NCBI GenBank assembly: GCA_963818855.1
Contig: CAWFUH010000011.1
Coordinates: 634,818 to 698,817, forward strand
Reading direction: 5' to 3'
Origin: Bog-159 sp963818855
GTDB taxonomy: Bacteria; Acidobacteriota; Terriglobia; Bryobacterales; Bryobacteraceae
DNA length: 64,000 nt
Shown here: one piece after another, positions 8,715-18,136 of the stretch
Layout of the letters: each line of letters starts with the position of its first letter
How positions within the stretch are numbered: position 1 is the stretch's first letter
Translations under genes and position numbers: made by a program
Notes under the pieces: generated by a model
What the model saw: only the letters and a program-made list of their open reading frames with translations
Database searches by the model: none
What the model was told of the DNA's origin: nothing

Positions 8715-11495
8715 ATGAAAGAAAAGCTTGCCCGGTACGCAGGCATTCTGCTGCTCGTACTGCTAATCAACACTGCATATATCGCGGCCTTCGCATCGCC
8801 CACCATATTTTACATGGGTAACGTGGTGCTGCACCTGGGGTTGGGAATGGCGTTGGCGGTGATGCTGTTATGGCTCATCCGGCGCATGCCGCTGGCGGGC
8901 GGTTTGTTTCTGGCGGCCTCGCTGGCAGGCGTCTTCCTGGCAGTTCGCGGCAACACCACGCCGCACCGATGGGTGCTCGAAGCGCATGTTATGGTGGCCG
9001 CCGCGGCCCTAGTGGTGCTGCTGCCCTACGTGTTCCGGCACACGAGTGTGGGCTTCCGCAATGCGTACGTGACCTGCCTGGCCTTGCTGGCGATCTTTCC
9101 GGGCGCCAGCGCGCTTTACCGCAAGGCGCATCCGGATCCGAACGACCGCATCCGCAACCCACTAGTGGTGCCGGTTTCCATGAACGAGGAAGGCGGCGGC
9201 CCCCGCTCGCCATTCTTTCCCTCATCGGCTCAGACTAACGTGGGTGGCATCATTCCTTCAAACTTCTTTATGGATTCGGAGGCGTGCGGGCGCTGTCACA
9301 AGGATATTTACGAGCAGTGGAAGAGCTCCATGCACCACTTCGCGTCATTCAATAACCAGTTCTACCGGAAATCGATTGAGTATATGCAAAGCGTCGTTGG
9401 AACGCAGCCGAGTAAGTGGTGCGCCGGCTGCCACGATCACGCGGTGTTCTTCAATGGGCGCTTCGACCGGCCGATCAAGGATCAGATTGATACGCCCGAG
9501 GCGCGCGCCGGGTTGTCCTGCACATCCTGCCACGCCGTTACACACGTGGATAGCTCGATGGGCAACGCCGGTTTCACTCTGCAATATCCCCCGCTGCACG
9601 AGTTACTAAGCAGTAAGAATAAGTTAATTCAGGACGTGGATTATTTTATGACGTTCCTGAACCCCGGGCCGCACCGGCGCACTTTCATGAAGCCGTTCAT
9701 GCGCCAGGACGTGCCCGAGTTCTGTTCCGGCTGCCACAAGGTACACCTGGACGTGCCGGTAAATCAGTACCGCTGGTTCCGCGGCTTTAACGATTACGAT
9801 AACTGGCAAGCCAGCGGCGTCTCGGGGCAGGGGGCGCGGTCGTTCTACTATCCGCCCAAGACCCAGAATTGTGCGGACTGCCATATGCCGATGGTGGCTT
9901 CGCGGGATCCGGGCAACATAGCGGGCCAGGTTCATTCGCATCGTTTCCCGGCAGCTAATACGGCAGTGCCTTACGCCAACCAGGATGAGGCACAGCTCGC
10001 GCTAACCAAGAAGTTTCTCACTTCGGGTTTCATTTCGGTGGATATTTTCGCCGTGTCGCCGGCGAGCGACGGGGGCACGGCGATGGTGCGGCGCACTGGA
10101 GAAGGCCCCCACACAATGACCGGCTTCGCGGTGGGCGAAGAGGCGGAACAGTCCGGCAACGCCGTGATCCGGGAAGTGGGACAAGTCGCGGCCCCGGTCG
10201 ATCACTCGGGGATTCATTTGCAGCCGGGATCCACGGCGCGTGTGGACGTGGTGGTGCGCACGCGCAAGATCGGTCATTTCTTCCCCGGCGGCACGGTGGA
10301 TGCATTCGATGTCTGGGTGGAACTGCAGGGCAGAGATGCCGAGGGCCGCGTGATCTTCTGGAGCGGGAAAGTAGAGGACGGCGGGAAGGGGCCCGTCGAA
10401 CCGGGCGCGCATTTCTATCGCGCCTATCAGCTTGATGGCGACGGCAATATGATCGACAAGCGCAATGCCTGGCAGGCGCGCAGCGTTCTTTATGTGCGCC
10501 TGATTCCGCCCGGCGCCGCCGATGTAGTGCACTACCGGGTGAAGATTCCCAAGGACGCCAAAGGCCCGCTCTCGTTTACGGCCAAGCTGAATTACCGGAA
10601 GTTCTCGTATTACTATACCCAGTTCGCTTACGCTGGCCAGCCGAAACCAAACCAGGATCCCAAGCTGTTGACAGCCAGCTACAACAGCCTGGAGTACAGC
10701 TTCGATCCGCACAATATCCCGCAGGATGTTTCGGGCAATATAAAAGGCCGCATCCCCGATCTGCCGATTATTACCGTGGCGTCGGCTAAAGCGAGTGTAC
10801 CGCTAGGGCCGTCAACGTGGGCGCCCGTGGTGCGGAAAGAGGATCGCGAGCGCTGGAACGATTGGGGCATCGGCCTGCTGCTGCAGGGCGACCTGAAGGG
10901 CGCCGAGTACGCTTTCAAAAAAGTGACTGAGGCGGAGCCGGGCTATGCCGATGGCTGGCTGAACGTGGCGCGCGCGCTGATTCAAGAAGGCGAGACCGAT
11001 GCCGCTAAGCCGTATATCCAACAGGCGCTCAAAATCAACGACAAGCTGGGCCGCATCTGGTTCTTTAAGGCGATGATCGAGAAGGCCGATGGCAAGTATG
11101 AAGATGCGCTGAAGTCGCTGGCCGTCACGCTGGGCATGTATCCGCGCGACCGCGTCGCACTGAACCAGACGGCGCGCATTTTGTTTTTGCAGCGCAAATA
11201 CGCCGCGGCGGTGAAGTATCTGGATCGCGTCTGCGACGTGGATCCCGAGGACCTGCAAATGCACTACACGCGGATGCTGTGCTTGCGCGGTCTGGGGGAC
11301 AGAGCGGGGGCCGGGCGCGAACAAGCGCTGTTCCAGCGCTTCAAGGCGGAAGAATCCGCGCAGGCGCTTACCGCCAAGCCGCGCCTGCTCAGCCCCGAAA
11401 ACAATAACGAGCGCCAGCAGATACACGATCACGATAGCGTGCCGCTGAATGTGCCCTTGCCGCACATTCCTGGCCCCGTGGGAGGTGGACAATGA
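8715..11495 (+). CDS. Membrane-anchored multihaem c-type cytochrome with TPR domain
   Basis: A 926-residue protein with three regions. Residues 1-140 hold about four to five transmembrane helices, with His residues inside helices (VVLHLGLGMALAV, EAHVMVAAAALVV) that might bind b-haem. The next region has five CXXCH haem c sites: CGRCH, CAGCH, CTSCH, CSGCH and CADCH. Residues from about 710 form TPRs (GDLKGAEYAFKKVTEAEPGYADGWLNVARALI). The stop overlaps the start of the FG-GAP gene by ATGA, so they are one operon. Likely role: electron transfer in the cell envelope. Partner and acceptor are unknown. Confidence 0.9.
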   Translation: MKEKLARYAGILLLVLLINTAYIAAFASPTIFYMGNVVLHLGLGMALAVMLLWLIRRMPLAGGLFLAASLAGVFLAVRGNTTPHRWVLEAHVMVAAAALVVLLPYVFRHTSVGFRNAYVTCLALLAIFPGASALYRKAHPDPNDRIRNPLVVPVSMNEEGGGPRSPFFPSSAQTNVGGIIPSNFFMDSEACGRCHKDIYEQWKSSMHHFASFNNQFYRKSIEYMQSVVGTQPSKWCAGCHDHAVFFNGRFDRPIKDQIDTPEARAGLSCTSCHAVTHVDSSMGNAGFTLQYPPLHELLSSKNKLIQDVDYFMTFLNPGPHRRTFMKPFMRQDVPEFCSGCHKVHLDVPVNQYRWFRGFNDYDNWQASGVSGQGARSFYYPPKTQNCADCHMPMVASRDPGNIAGQVHSHRFPAANTAVPYANQDEAQLALTKKFLTSGFISVDIFAVSPASDGGTAMVRRTGEGPHTMTGFAVGEEAEQSGNAVIREVGQVAAPVDHSGIHLQPGSTARVDVVVRTRKIGHFFPGGTVDAFDVWVELQGRDAEGRVIFWSGKVEDGGKGPVEPGAHFYRAYQLDGDGNMIDKRNAWQARSVLYVRLIPPGAADVVHYRVKIPKDAKGPLSFTAKLNYRKFSYYYTQFAYAGQPKPNQDPKLLTASYNSLEYSFDPHNIPQDVSGNIKGRIPDLPIITVASAKASVPLGPSTWAPVVRKEDRERWNDWGIGLLLQGDLKGAEYAFKKVTEAEPGYADGWLNVARALIQEGETDAAKPYIQQALKINDKLGRIWFFKAMIEKADGKYEDALKSLAVTLGMYPRDRVALNQTARILFLQRKYAAAVKYLDRVCDVDPEDLQMHYTRMLCLRGLGDRAGAGREQALFQRFKAEESAQALTAKPRLLSPENNNERQQIHDHDSVPLNVPLPHIPGPVGGGQ

Positions 11496-13183
11496 AACGG
11501 ATCTTCGCGACGTTCGGCGCCGCGATGTTTGCGGCGGGGGTGGCGGCAGTGGGAGGGTCACGCGTGGAGACGCCGGCGTCCGTCACCTTCACCGATGTGA
11601 CCGCCCAGGCCGGCATCAAGTTCGTGCATAACAGCGGGCGCGCCGGCCAGAAATTTCTGCCGGAAACGGTCGGATCGGGCGTCGCCTGGATCGACGCCGA
11701 CGGCGACGGCTGGCCCGATATCCTGCTCATCAACAGCAAGGATTGGACGCCGCGCGGCCGCAAATCGCTGCCGGCGCTCTATCGCAACAACCACGACGGC
11801 ACGTTCACCGACATCACCGCCGGCAGCGGGCTGGACGTGGAGATGTACGGCATGGGCGTGGCCATCGGCGACTACGATAACGACGGCCGCGACGACATAT
11901 ACATCACGGCCCTCGAAGGCGACCACCTGTTTCACAACGAAGGCCACGGCAAATTCCGGGACGTGACCAAGGCGTCGGGCATCGACAACGCCAATTTCGG
12001 CACCAGCGCTGCGTGGGTCGATTACGACCGCGACGGTAAACTGGACCTGTTCGTGGCGAACTATGTACAGTGGACAGCCAAGGGCGACTTGTGGTGCTCG
12101 CTCGATGGAGCTACTAAGTCGTATTGCACTCCGGAATCGTACAAAGGGACATCGTCGAAGCTCTATCACAACTTAGGCAACGGCCGGTTCGAGGATGTAA
12201 GTAAGAAAGCCGGCATCGCTGATCCGAATAGTAAATCGCTGGGAATTGCGGTGCTCGACTATAACGGCGACGGCTGGCCGGATCTGTTCGTCTCGAACGA
12301 CACCCAGCCGAACAAGCTGTACCGCAACAATCGCAACGGCACCTTCACGGAAGAAGGCATGGCTGCGGGCGTGGCTTTCGGCGAGGATGGCGTGGCGCGC
12401 GGCGCGATGGGCGTGGATGCCGCCGACTACGACCGCTCGGGGCGTCCGGCGCTGCTGGTGGGAAACTTTTCCAACCAGATGCTGGGGCTTTATCACAACG
12501 AGGGCACGGGGCTGTTCGTCGACGAAGCGCCATCTTCTACGGTAGGCCGCGCCAGCCTGCTGACCCTCACCTTCGGCGCATTTTTCTTCGATTACGACCT
12601 GGATGGCTACCCCGATATTTTCGCCGCCAACGGACACATCGAAGAGGAGATCGGCCGCGTGCAGCCCAAGGTGCAATACAGGGAACCGCCGCTGCTGTTC
12701 CACAATTTGGGCAAGGGCCAGTTCGAGAACGTCACGGCGCGCATGGGAACCGCTTTTAACCGGCCGGTAGTGGCGCGGGGCGCGGCTTACGCCGATTACG
12801 ATCACGATGGCGATCTGGACATCGTGGTGACCACTAACGACGGCCCGGCTTACCTTTTTCGCAACGATGGCGGCAACCGGAATCACTGGATTTCGATGCG
12901 GCTGGTGGGCCGCAAATCGAATCGCGACGGCATCGGGGCGGTGGTGCGTGTGATGAGCAAGTCGGGGAAGCAGTGGAACATGGTGCACAGCGGATCGAGC
13001 TACTGCTCGCAGAGCGATCTGGCTCTGACTTTCGGGCTGGGCAGTGATGCGGCTGTGGATGCGATTGAGATCGAATGGCCCAGCGGGGCGAAGCAGGCGC
13101 TGGGTGGCGTGGCGGCGAACCAGTTTTTGACGATTGACGAGACGGCGGGAATCGTGGCAAAGTCGGGGCCGCGGAAGAATTGA
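11492..13183 (+). CDS. FG-GAP repeat / ASPIC-UnbV (CRTAC1-like) exported protein
   Basis: A 563-residue product with an N-terminal export signal and at least six calcium-binding FG-GAP-type motifs: DADGDGWPDILL, DYDNDGRDDIYI, DYDRDGKLDLFV, DYNGDGWPDLFV, DYDLDGYPDIFA and DYDHDGDLDIVV. These form a seven-bladed-propeller-like fold. The C-terminus is the ASPIC/UnbV domain (NHWISMRLVGRKSNRDGIGA, IEIEWPSG). It is translationally coupled to the multihaem cytochrome. The pairing of CRTAC1-like proteins with TPR-haem proteins is common in Acidobacteria and Planctomycetes; the function is not established. A hairpin repeat begins directly after the stop. Confidence 0.9.
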   Translation: MKRIFATFGAAMFAAGVAAVGGSRVETPASVTFTDVTAQAGIKFVHNSGRAGQKFLPETVGSGVAWIDADGDGWPDILLINSKDWTPRGRKSLPALYRNNHDGTFTDITAGSGLDVEMYGMGVAIGDYDNDGRDDIYITALEGDHLFHNEGHGKFRDVTKASGIDNANFGTSAAWVDYDRDGKLDLFVANYVQWTAKGDLWCSLDGATKSYCTPESYKGTSSKLYHNLGNGRFEDVSKKAGIADPNSKSLGIAVLDYNGDGWPDLFVSNDTQPNKLYRNNRNGTFTEEGMAAGVAFGEDGVARGAMGVDAADYDRSGRPALLVGNFSNQMLGLYHNEGTGLFVDEAPSSTVGRASLLTLTFGAFFFDYDLDGYPDIFAANGHIEEEIGRVQPKVQYREPPLLFHNLGKGQFENVTARMGTAFNRPVVARGAAYADYDHDGDLDIVVTTNDGPAYLFRNDGGNRNHWISMRLVGRKSNRDGIGAVVRVMSKSGKQWNMVHSGSSYCSQSDLALTFGLGSDAAVDAIEIEWPSGAKQALGGVAANQFLTIDETAGIVAKSGPRKN

Positions 13184-13273
13184 GTGGGGCAGGCGTCCAC
13201 GCCTGCGCGGGACGTCCACGTCCCGCCAAATGTCGGGTCTGGACACCCGCCGTAGGACTGCAGTCCTGCCCAC
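13184..13273. repeat. Large hairpin repeat (TCCA family), four stem-loops
   Basis: The repeat begins on the base after the TGA of the FG-GAP gene. Outer arms GTGGGGCAGG and TCCTGCCCAC nearly pair. Inside are four stem-loops: AGGCG-TCCA-CGCCT, GGGACG-TCCA-CGTCCC, CGGGT-CTGG-ACACCCG and the perfect palindrome AGGACTGCAGTCCT. It is the largest member of a family also seen near 46.7, 54.6 and 63.2 kb. It may serve as a terminator or mRNA 3' stabiliser. Confidence 0.8.
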
Positions 13274-13376
13274 GGTAAAATTACAAACCGATGACATCGC
13301 GCCGTCTGACCTCGGGGCCGTATTTTCCGCTTGCCCTTCCCTCCAATTCTTAGGACACTGAAATCTGGAGGCAGGA

Positions 13377-15323
13377 GTGGAGAAGAACGCCAGGAAGGGC
13401 TCCCTCGTCATGGAGCCGACGGAGCGCTGGACCCCGCAGGATGCCAGCGAGCTCTACGACGTGGCCAGTTGGGGCAAGGGCTATTTTTCAGTCGACAGCA
13501 ACGGCCACCTGTGCGTTCATCCCGGCAAAGACCCGCAGCGATCCATCGATCTGAAGCAACTGGTGGATACGCTGGTGCTCCGCGGCATTTCCCTGCCGGT
13601 GCTGATCCGCTTCGCCGATATTCTGAAGCATCGTCTGGGTGAACTCGCCGGCGCTTTTCAAACCGCCATCGCCGAACATCGCTATCAAGGCGAATACTGC
13701 TGTGTGTACCCGATCAAGGTCAACCAGCAGCGGCAGGTGGTGGAGGAGGTGCTGGAGTTCGGGAGGCCTTTCAAATTCGGCCTGGAGGCCGGCTCGAAGC
13801 CCGAGCTGATGGCTGTGATGGCCATGGCGGCTAACGAAACGCCCATCATCTGCAACGGCTTCAAGGATGATGAATACATCGAGATGGCCATGCTGGCCCA
13901 GAAGCTCGGCCGCCACATCATTCCAGTGATCGAGAAATATACGGAGCTGCAGCTGATCCTGCGCTACTCGGCGCGCGTGGGTGTGCGGCCCATGATGGGG
14001 CTGCGCGTCAAGTTGGCCAGCCGGGGCTCGGGACGCTGGCGATCTTCGGGTGGCTACCGGTCCAAGTTCGGGCTTTCGGTAAGCGAGGCCGTGCGCGCGC
14101 TGCAGGAGCTGAAAGACGCGGGCATGGCCGATTGCCTGAACCTGCTGCACTTCCACCTGGGCAGCCAGATCACCAACATTCGCCAGATTAAGGCCGCGGT
14201 GAACGAGGCCGTGCGCATCTACGTAGACCTGGTGCGCGCCGGTGCCGGACTCCGCTACCTGGACGTTGGCGGCGGCCTGGGCATCGACTACGACGGTTCC
14301 CAGACCGACTTCGAATCCAGCGTGAATTATACGCTCCAGGAATACGCGAACGATATCGTATATCACATCCAAAGCGTGTGTGACGAAGTGGGCGTGCCGC
14401 ACCCGACCATCGTCACCGAAAGCGGGCGCGCGGTCGCCGCATACCACAGCGTGCTGGTCTTCAACGTCCTGGGTGTATCGGGCATGGGCGAATCCGACGT
14501 GCCCGCGGAAGTTCCGGCCGACGCGGAACAGCCGCTCATCGATCTGCAGGAAACCAATCGCTCGCTGACCACCAAGAACCTGCTCGAAAGCTATCACGAC
14601 GCGCAGCAGGCGCTCGACCAGGCGTTGAACCTGTTCAGCCTCGGGTATCTGTCGCTCGAACAGCGCTGCCAGTGCGAGAACCTGTATTGGGCCATCAGCC
14701 GCCGCATACAGGCGCTGGCGAAATCGCTCGACTATTTTCCGGAAGAGCTGGAAGGCCTGGAGGCCATGCTCTCGGATACGTATTTCTGCAATTTCTCGCT
14801 GTTTCAGAGCATGCCGGATAGCTGGGCCATTAAGCAGTTGTTTCCGGTGATGCCCATTCATCGCCTGGATGAAGAACCCAAACAGCACGCTATTCTGGGT
14901 GACATCACCTGCGATTCCGACGGCAAGGTGGACCAGTTCATCGACCGGCGCGATGTGAAGCGCACGCTGGCGCTGCATCCTTTCGATGGGGGCGACTATT
15001 ATCTAGGCGCGTTCCTGCTGGGCGCTTACCAGGAGATCCTGGGCGACCTGCACAACCTGTTCGGCGATACGAACACGGTGCATGTACGGCTGAGCGATAC
15101 CGGCGAAGTCCTCCTGGATTCGGTGATCAAGGGCGATACCGTGCGCGAGGTACTGAACTATGTGCAATTCTCCGCCGACGCGCTGGTGAGCCGGCTGCGC
15201 CGCGACGTGGAGACGGCATTGCGGGAGGGGCGGCTGGGGTACGAGGAATCCGGACAGCTGTTGAAGTTTTACGAAGAGGGGCTGCACGGGTACACGTATC
15301 TGGAAGATGTGCACGAGCAGTAG
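13377..15323 (+). CDS. speA: Biosynthetic arginine decarboxylase
   Basis: A 648-residue fold-III PLP enzyme. The PLP lysine is K114 in CCVYPIKVNQQRQVVEEV. Other family landmarks are EAGSKPELMAVMA, LLHFHLGSQITNIRQIK, YLDVGGGLGIDY and TESGRAVAAYHSV. The length is normal for SpeA. GTG at 13377 is preceded by GGAGGCAGGA (13367-13376), which supports it over the in-frame ATG 33 bases later. It makes agmatine from arginine for polyamine synthesis. It stands alone, with no agmatinase or other polyamine gene nearby. Confidence 0.96.
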   Translation: MEKNARKGSLVMEPTERWTPQDASELYDVASWGKGYFSVDSNGHLCVHPGKDPQRSIDLKQLVDTLVLRGISLPVLIRFADILKHRLGELAGAFQTAIAEHRYQGEYCCVYPIKVNQQRQVVEEVLEFGRPFKFGLEAGSKPELMAVMAMAANETPIICNGFKDDEYIEMAMLAQKLGRHIIPVIEKYTELQLILRYSARVGVRPMMGLRVKLASRGSGRWRSSGGYRSKFGLSVSEAVRALQELKDAGMADCLNLLHFHLGSQITNIRQIKAAVNEAVRIYVDLVRAGAGLRYLDVGGGLGIDYDGSQTDFESSVNYTLQEYANDIVYHIQSVCDEVGVPHPTIVTESGRAVAAYHSVLVFNVLGVSGMGESDVPAEVPADAEQPLIDLQETNRSLTTKNLLESYHDAQQALDQALNLFSLGYLSLEQRCQCENLYWAISRRIQALAKSLDYFPEELEGLEAMLSDTYFCNFSLFQSMPDSWAIKQLFPVMPIHRLDEEPKQHAILGDITCDSDGKVDQFIDRRDVKRTLALHPFDGGDYYLGAFLLGAYQEILGDLHNLFGDTNTVHVRLSDTGEVLLDSVIKGDTVREVLNYVQFSADALVSRLRRDVETALREGRLGYEESGQLLKFYEEGLHGYTYLEDVHEQ

Positions 15324-15415
15324 GCGCAGGGGTAGGCCGCCAAAGTTAATGACTTGGAAGTCCGGCCGGGCGAATAACCGGCTCCCCTCGTGGGGGATTA
15401 TCGAACTTTCTTGTC

Positions 15416-15533
15416 GAGCAACATGTTACCCAGCTGCCGATTGACCTTCATTGAGCATTTCGCGGCAGCCGCGGAGCAACATGTTACCCAGCTGCCGATT
15501 GACCTTCATTGAGCATTTCGCGGCAGCCGCGGA
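15416..15533 (+). repeat. Perfect tandem duplication, 58-bp unit
   Basis: Two head-to-tail copies of a 58-bp unit beginning GAGCAACATGTTACCC and ending GCGGCAGCCGCG lie between speA and the decayed island. The unit contains the palindromes ACATGT and CGGCAGCCG. There is no coding potential. It may mark an old insertion edge or a recent slippage event. Confidence 0.85.
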
Positions 15534-15553
15534 TAATGCCTTAGCGTATTGAT

Positions 15554-15981
15554 GTGAGCCGTGACTTTAACCGCTTCTCGGTACCCTCCTTGATCGCCAC
15601 GGCAAGAAACGCCGGAGACGATCCGCATTCGACTGTGTACGTTTCCCGAGCTGCGGCAAAGCTCATCGTTTGCCCAACCACGAGTGTCGAAAAGGGTTTC
15701 TATAGCGAGCAAGAGCCACTCTCGCTGGTTCCTTGGGATTCGCCTGCGTACCGCGCTTCCGGTATCAGAGCATTCGTGAATATGAGGACCAATTTGTTCG
15801 GGTTTCTGTAGTCGCCTTGCCGAGTGTCCTCCGCGTCGAAGCGAGTGTTCCGCGAGATCTGGCGAAGGGGCTATTCGTGGGTCGCACAATTTCCAACACG
15901 TGCGAGTTCGAACAACTGGGCGATTTGATTCGCTTGTCATCTCGATGTAGCATTCGCATCGCGGAGGAAGAGTTCGGTTAA
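15554..15981 (+). pseudogene. Unknown gene, frameshifted
   Basis: Two frames with natural-looking composition join into a protein of about 142 residues. The first (GTG 15554) runs through VYVSRAAAKLIVCPTTSVEKG to VPWDSPAYR. The second continues RFRYQSIREYEDQFVRVSVV to the TAA at 15979-15981. A missing base near 15755-15770 would explain the switch. No family is recognised. The gene sits in an AT-richer patch with FRG and tRNA-like debris. It could be a coincidence of open frames, but the second half looks strongly protein-like. Confidence 0.4.
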
Positions 15982-16093
15982 CAGAAGGATTTCTGCTCAG
16001 CCAAGAGGGCCCTCGGCCTCTTCAGAGTTCGAATCCATGATGCGGTTGATCTTCAGCCCGAGACCTAAGCTCAATAGAATCAGTGCTGGTTTT

Positions 16094-16240
16094 GTGGCTC
16101 CCCACCTTGGACACGTTTCGAACTTTTGCGGCCTAAAACAGTGTCCGTTCGAACTCATCCAAGGTTCTTGGCGCCAACAAGATCGGGGCTGGTGAGTGCG
16201 GCTATCCAGACTGGGTGCCCAGCCAGGATTCGTCTCGAAC
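16094..16240. repeat. Degenerate repeat, copy A (tRNA-end-like)
   Basis: This stretch of about 147 bp begins TGGCTCCCCACCTTGGACAC, then GTTTCGAACTTTTG, and later has ATCCAGACTGGGT and TCTCGAAC. It aligns along its length with a second copy at 16903-17060. Read on the minus strand, it has CCA-like ends and GTTCGAA T-loop-like motifs, suggesting decayed tRNA 3' ends. Confidence 0.55.
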
Positions 16241-16320
16241 GCGACGGCGCACAGGAGACATTCAGGTCGGTAATCAAGAGCGCCTCGGCGATGACCGCGG
16301 GACATGCGAGCCCATTTTAC

Positions 16321-16795
16321 TCAAGGCTCTGGACCCAGCGCAGCGCCCATTTGATGTAGCGGCGTCCAGGAGGCAGGTGAGTTTTCATGCCAACGGAAAG
16401 TCGCTTCGCCGAATAGCCCGCAGCCGATGCACCTATACTTTCGTATTGCACAGATCATCTAGGGTTGCCTGCACAACTTCATTGGAAACCTGGCGAACGG
16501 ATACCTCCACGGTTGGCTCCAGAACGGTTGGATATCGGAGACGCGTCACTGGGTCATGGAGCTTCTCGGCATCGATGTCTTGCCGCCAGACTCCGATTAC
16601 CAGAGCGTTTGAGCCGTCGCCGATGCCGCCAACTCGTTTTTGATACAACTCCCAGCTGGTCCAGGCATGGAACGATGGCATGACGATCAACTGAACCAGG
16701 CGCTGGTCTCTCCACTCCTGCGGAAAACCGGTCCGAAGTCTTCGTGTGGCTTGGTTGCGGAGTTCTACCATCTCCTGCTGAAGATCCAAGGTCAT
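16321..16795 (-). pseudogene. Hypothetical protein, frameshifted
   Basis: The ORF from 16795 (MTLDLQQEMVELRNQATRRL) has ordinary soluble-protein composition and ends early at 16433. One frame over, the sequence continues as GLFGEATFRWHENSPASWTP and stops at 16321-16323. The FRW...P..W.PL ending is a common C-terminal pattern in small acidobacterial hypothetical proteins, so I read this as one gene broken by an extra base near 16447. Function unknown. It lies downstream of the FRG gene on the same strand. Confidence 0.45.
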
Positions 16796-16902
16796 GAATT
16801 CACCAGTCTAGCGCTCAGCTGTGCCGAAGTTGCTCCGGGGCAGCGAGTTCGAGTGGTGAACTGGGATCACTCGCAATACACAGAATTGAAAGGGTGATTT
16901 TG

Positions 16903-17060
16903 ATTGGCTCCCCACACTGGACACGTTTCGAACTTTTGTGGCGTAACCCACGGTCCGCTCGAACCGGTTGAATCTCTTTCAGGCCAACGGCGTGCGCGGT
17001 GAACAGACACGCCCATCCAGACTGGGTACCTAGTCGGGATACGTTTCGAACTTGCCGTTA
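16903..17060. repeat. Degenerate repeat, copy B (tRNA-end-like)
   Basis: The second copy of the 16094 repeat, about 809 bp away in the same orientation. It begins TGGCTCCCCACACTGGACAC, then GTTTCGAACTTTTGTGGC, and contains ATCCAGACTGGGTACC and GTTTCGAAC. The ends are more alike than the middle. Together the copies bracket the 16321-16795 pseudogene. Confidence 0.55.
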
Positions 17061-17126
17061 TGGAATCCAATTGCCCCGATCAGGCGAGGAGCTTGTCGGG
17101 TTCAGCGCGAGAAGAATCGGCAACTC

Positions 17127-17930
17127 TCAGTTCCCGGCGCTCAACAGAAATTCCCGCGTTGCAAGCGTACGGATCAAACTGTCCTCGGACCCGAATAGGG
17201 AGAAAGCGTTAACGTTCATTAGCTGCAGCTCCTTCAGGGCAACAAGCCGTTCGCTCGCTGGAATGACGAACTTGAGAAACCTTCCTTGCTCGGCGGCTTC
17301 GGTCATTACCTCGTCATCGTGGTCCTGAATCAGATAGTCCGAGGGCTCTTTCTTGATAGACATCGTGTACCAAGACTGCTGGTAGACGTGCCGGACGTGG
17401 GATCGGCCATAGGGCCCCACTATTTGAACACGCCGCTCCGACTTGAAGATGCCGCCCGATCTCGCTGGTACGAATGCGAACACCCCAACCTTTTCGGCGC
17501 ACGCGGGGGCTTCGAACGCGAAAAAAGCGGCTACGTAGGGAGACGCCGTCCAGTCAAGCAGCGGCGATGGAAACCCGTGATGTCTAAGATACAGAAGGAA
17601 CTCCAGGATCTCCTGCCGACCCGTCAGGATCGTCGTGAGCCGGTCAAGATCAGTCCCTACCATCTCGCGCAGCTCTCCATATTCAGGAACGTTATCCCAT
17701 CGCCTGGCCGTCAGCATTTCAACCGCGCCTTTGGATGCGCTTACTTTGCGGTAGTACTCCAGGAAACTTCGGACAGCCGGATAGGAACGGCCAAGAGTGG
17801 TTTGCAGACCCCAATCGCTCTGGGCGAGGCCTCTAAACAGCGGAGGCTTGTGCAGACCCGCGCAGGAAGAGGCCAGACGCCTGACTTCCTCCACATACTC
17901 ACCCCACCCGCTGACGTTCTTTTCTTCCAT
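17127..17930 (-). CDS. FRG domain-containing protein
   Basis: The product carries the FRG domain: PPLFRGLAQSDWGLQTTLGR (the F/Y-R-G motif) and HHGFPSPLLDWTASPYVAAFFAF, the domain's strongest block. FRG proteins occur in many bacterial accessory regions, including defence islands, without a settled activity. The open frame extends to 18053, but its first 12 residues come from a tRNA-end-like sequence. I therefore place the start at ATG 17930 (MEEKNVSGWGEYVEEV); ATG 17975 is possible. No clear ribosome binding site marks either. It is flanked by broken genes and repeats, suggesting transfer. Confidence 0.8.
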   Translation of the reverse strand: MEEKNVSGWGEYVEEVRRLASSCAGLHKPPLFRGLAQSDWGLQTTLGRSYPAVRSFLEYYRKVSASKGAVEMLTARRWDNVPEYGELREMVGTDLDRLTTILTGRQEILEFLLYLRHHGFPSPLLDWTASPYVAAFFAFEAPACAEKVGVFAFVPARSGGIFKSERRVQIVGPYGRSHVRHVYQQSWYTMSIKKEPSDYLIQDHDDEVMTEAAEQGRFLKFVIPASERLVALKELQLMNVNAFSLFGSEDSLIRTLATREFLLSAGN

Positions 17931-18020
17931 GTACCATTTTGCCAAATACAACGGTCTTGTCGCGAGCGTTCGCATAAAGAGCCGATGTCGCCGAGAAGAT
18001 GTGAAACTGGTGTTTACACA

Positions 18021-18136
18021 TGCGGGCCAGAGAGGATTCGAACCTGAACTCAAACGACTTAGCGCGTCTGGCCGACTCAGCGTTCAATGGAATCAAGACG
18101 ATGCAAGTTGGCTCCCCATCGTGGATTCGAACCACG
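18021..18136 (-). other. Two tRNA 3'-end-like fragments
   Basis: On the minus strand, 18136-18109 reads as a perfect T-arm (CGTGG-TTCGAAT-CCACG) followed by ATGGGGAGCCA, an acceptor 3' strand with CCA. A second fragment at 18050-18021 has AGGTTCGAATCCTCTCTGGC with a poorer stem. Neither has a matching D-arm or 5' acceptor strand, so these are not tRNA genes. Remnant attachment sites left by integrating elements are the simplest reading. Confidence 0.55.

Noticed and set aside
13488..14978. Long minus-strand open frame opposite speA
   Set aside because: It is the high-GC antisense shadow of a well-identified gene, with no family features.
17931..18053. N-terminal extension of the FRG protein
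   Set aside because: The first residues are encoded by a tRNA-end-like fragment, and the domain aligns from about residue 42 of the longer frame.
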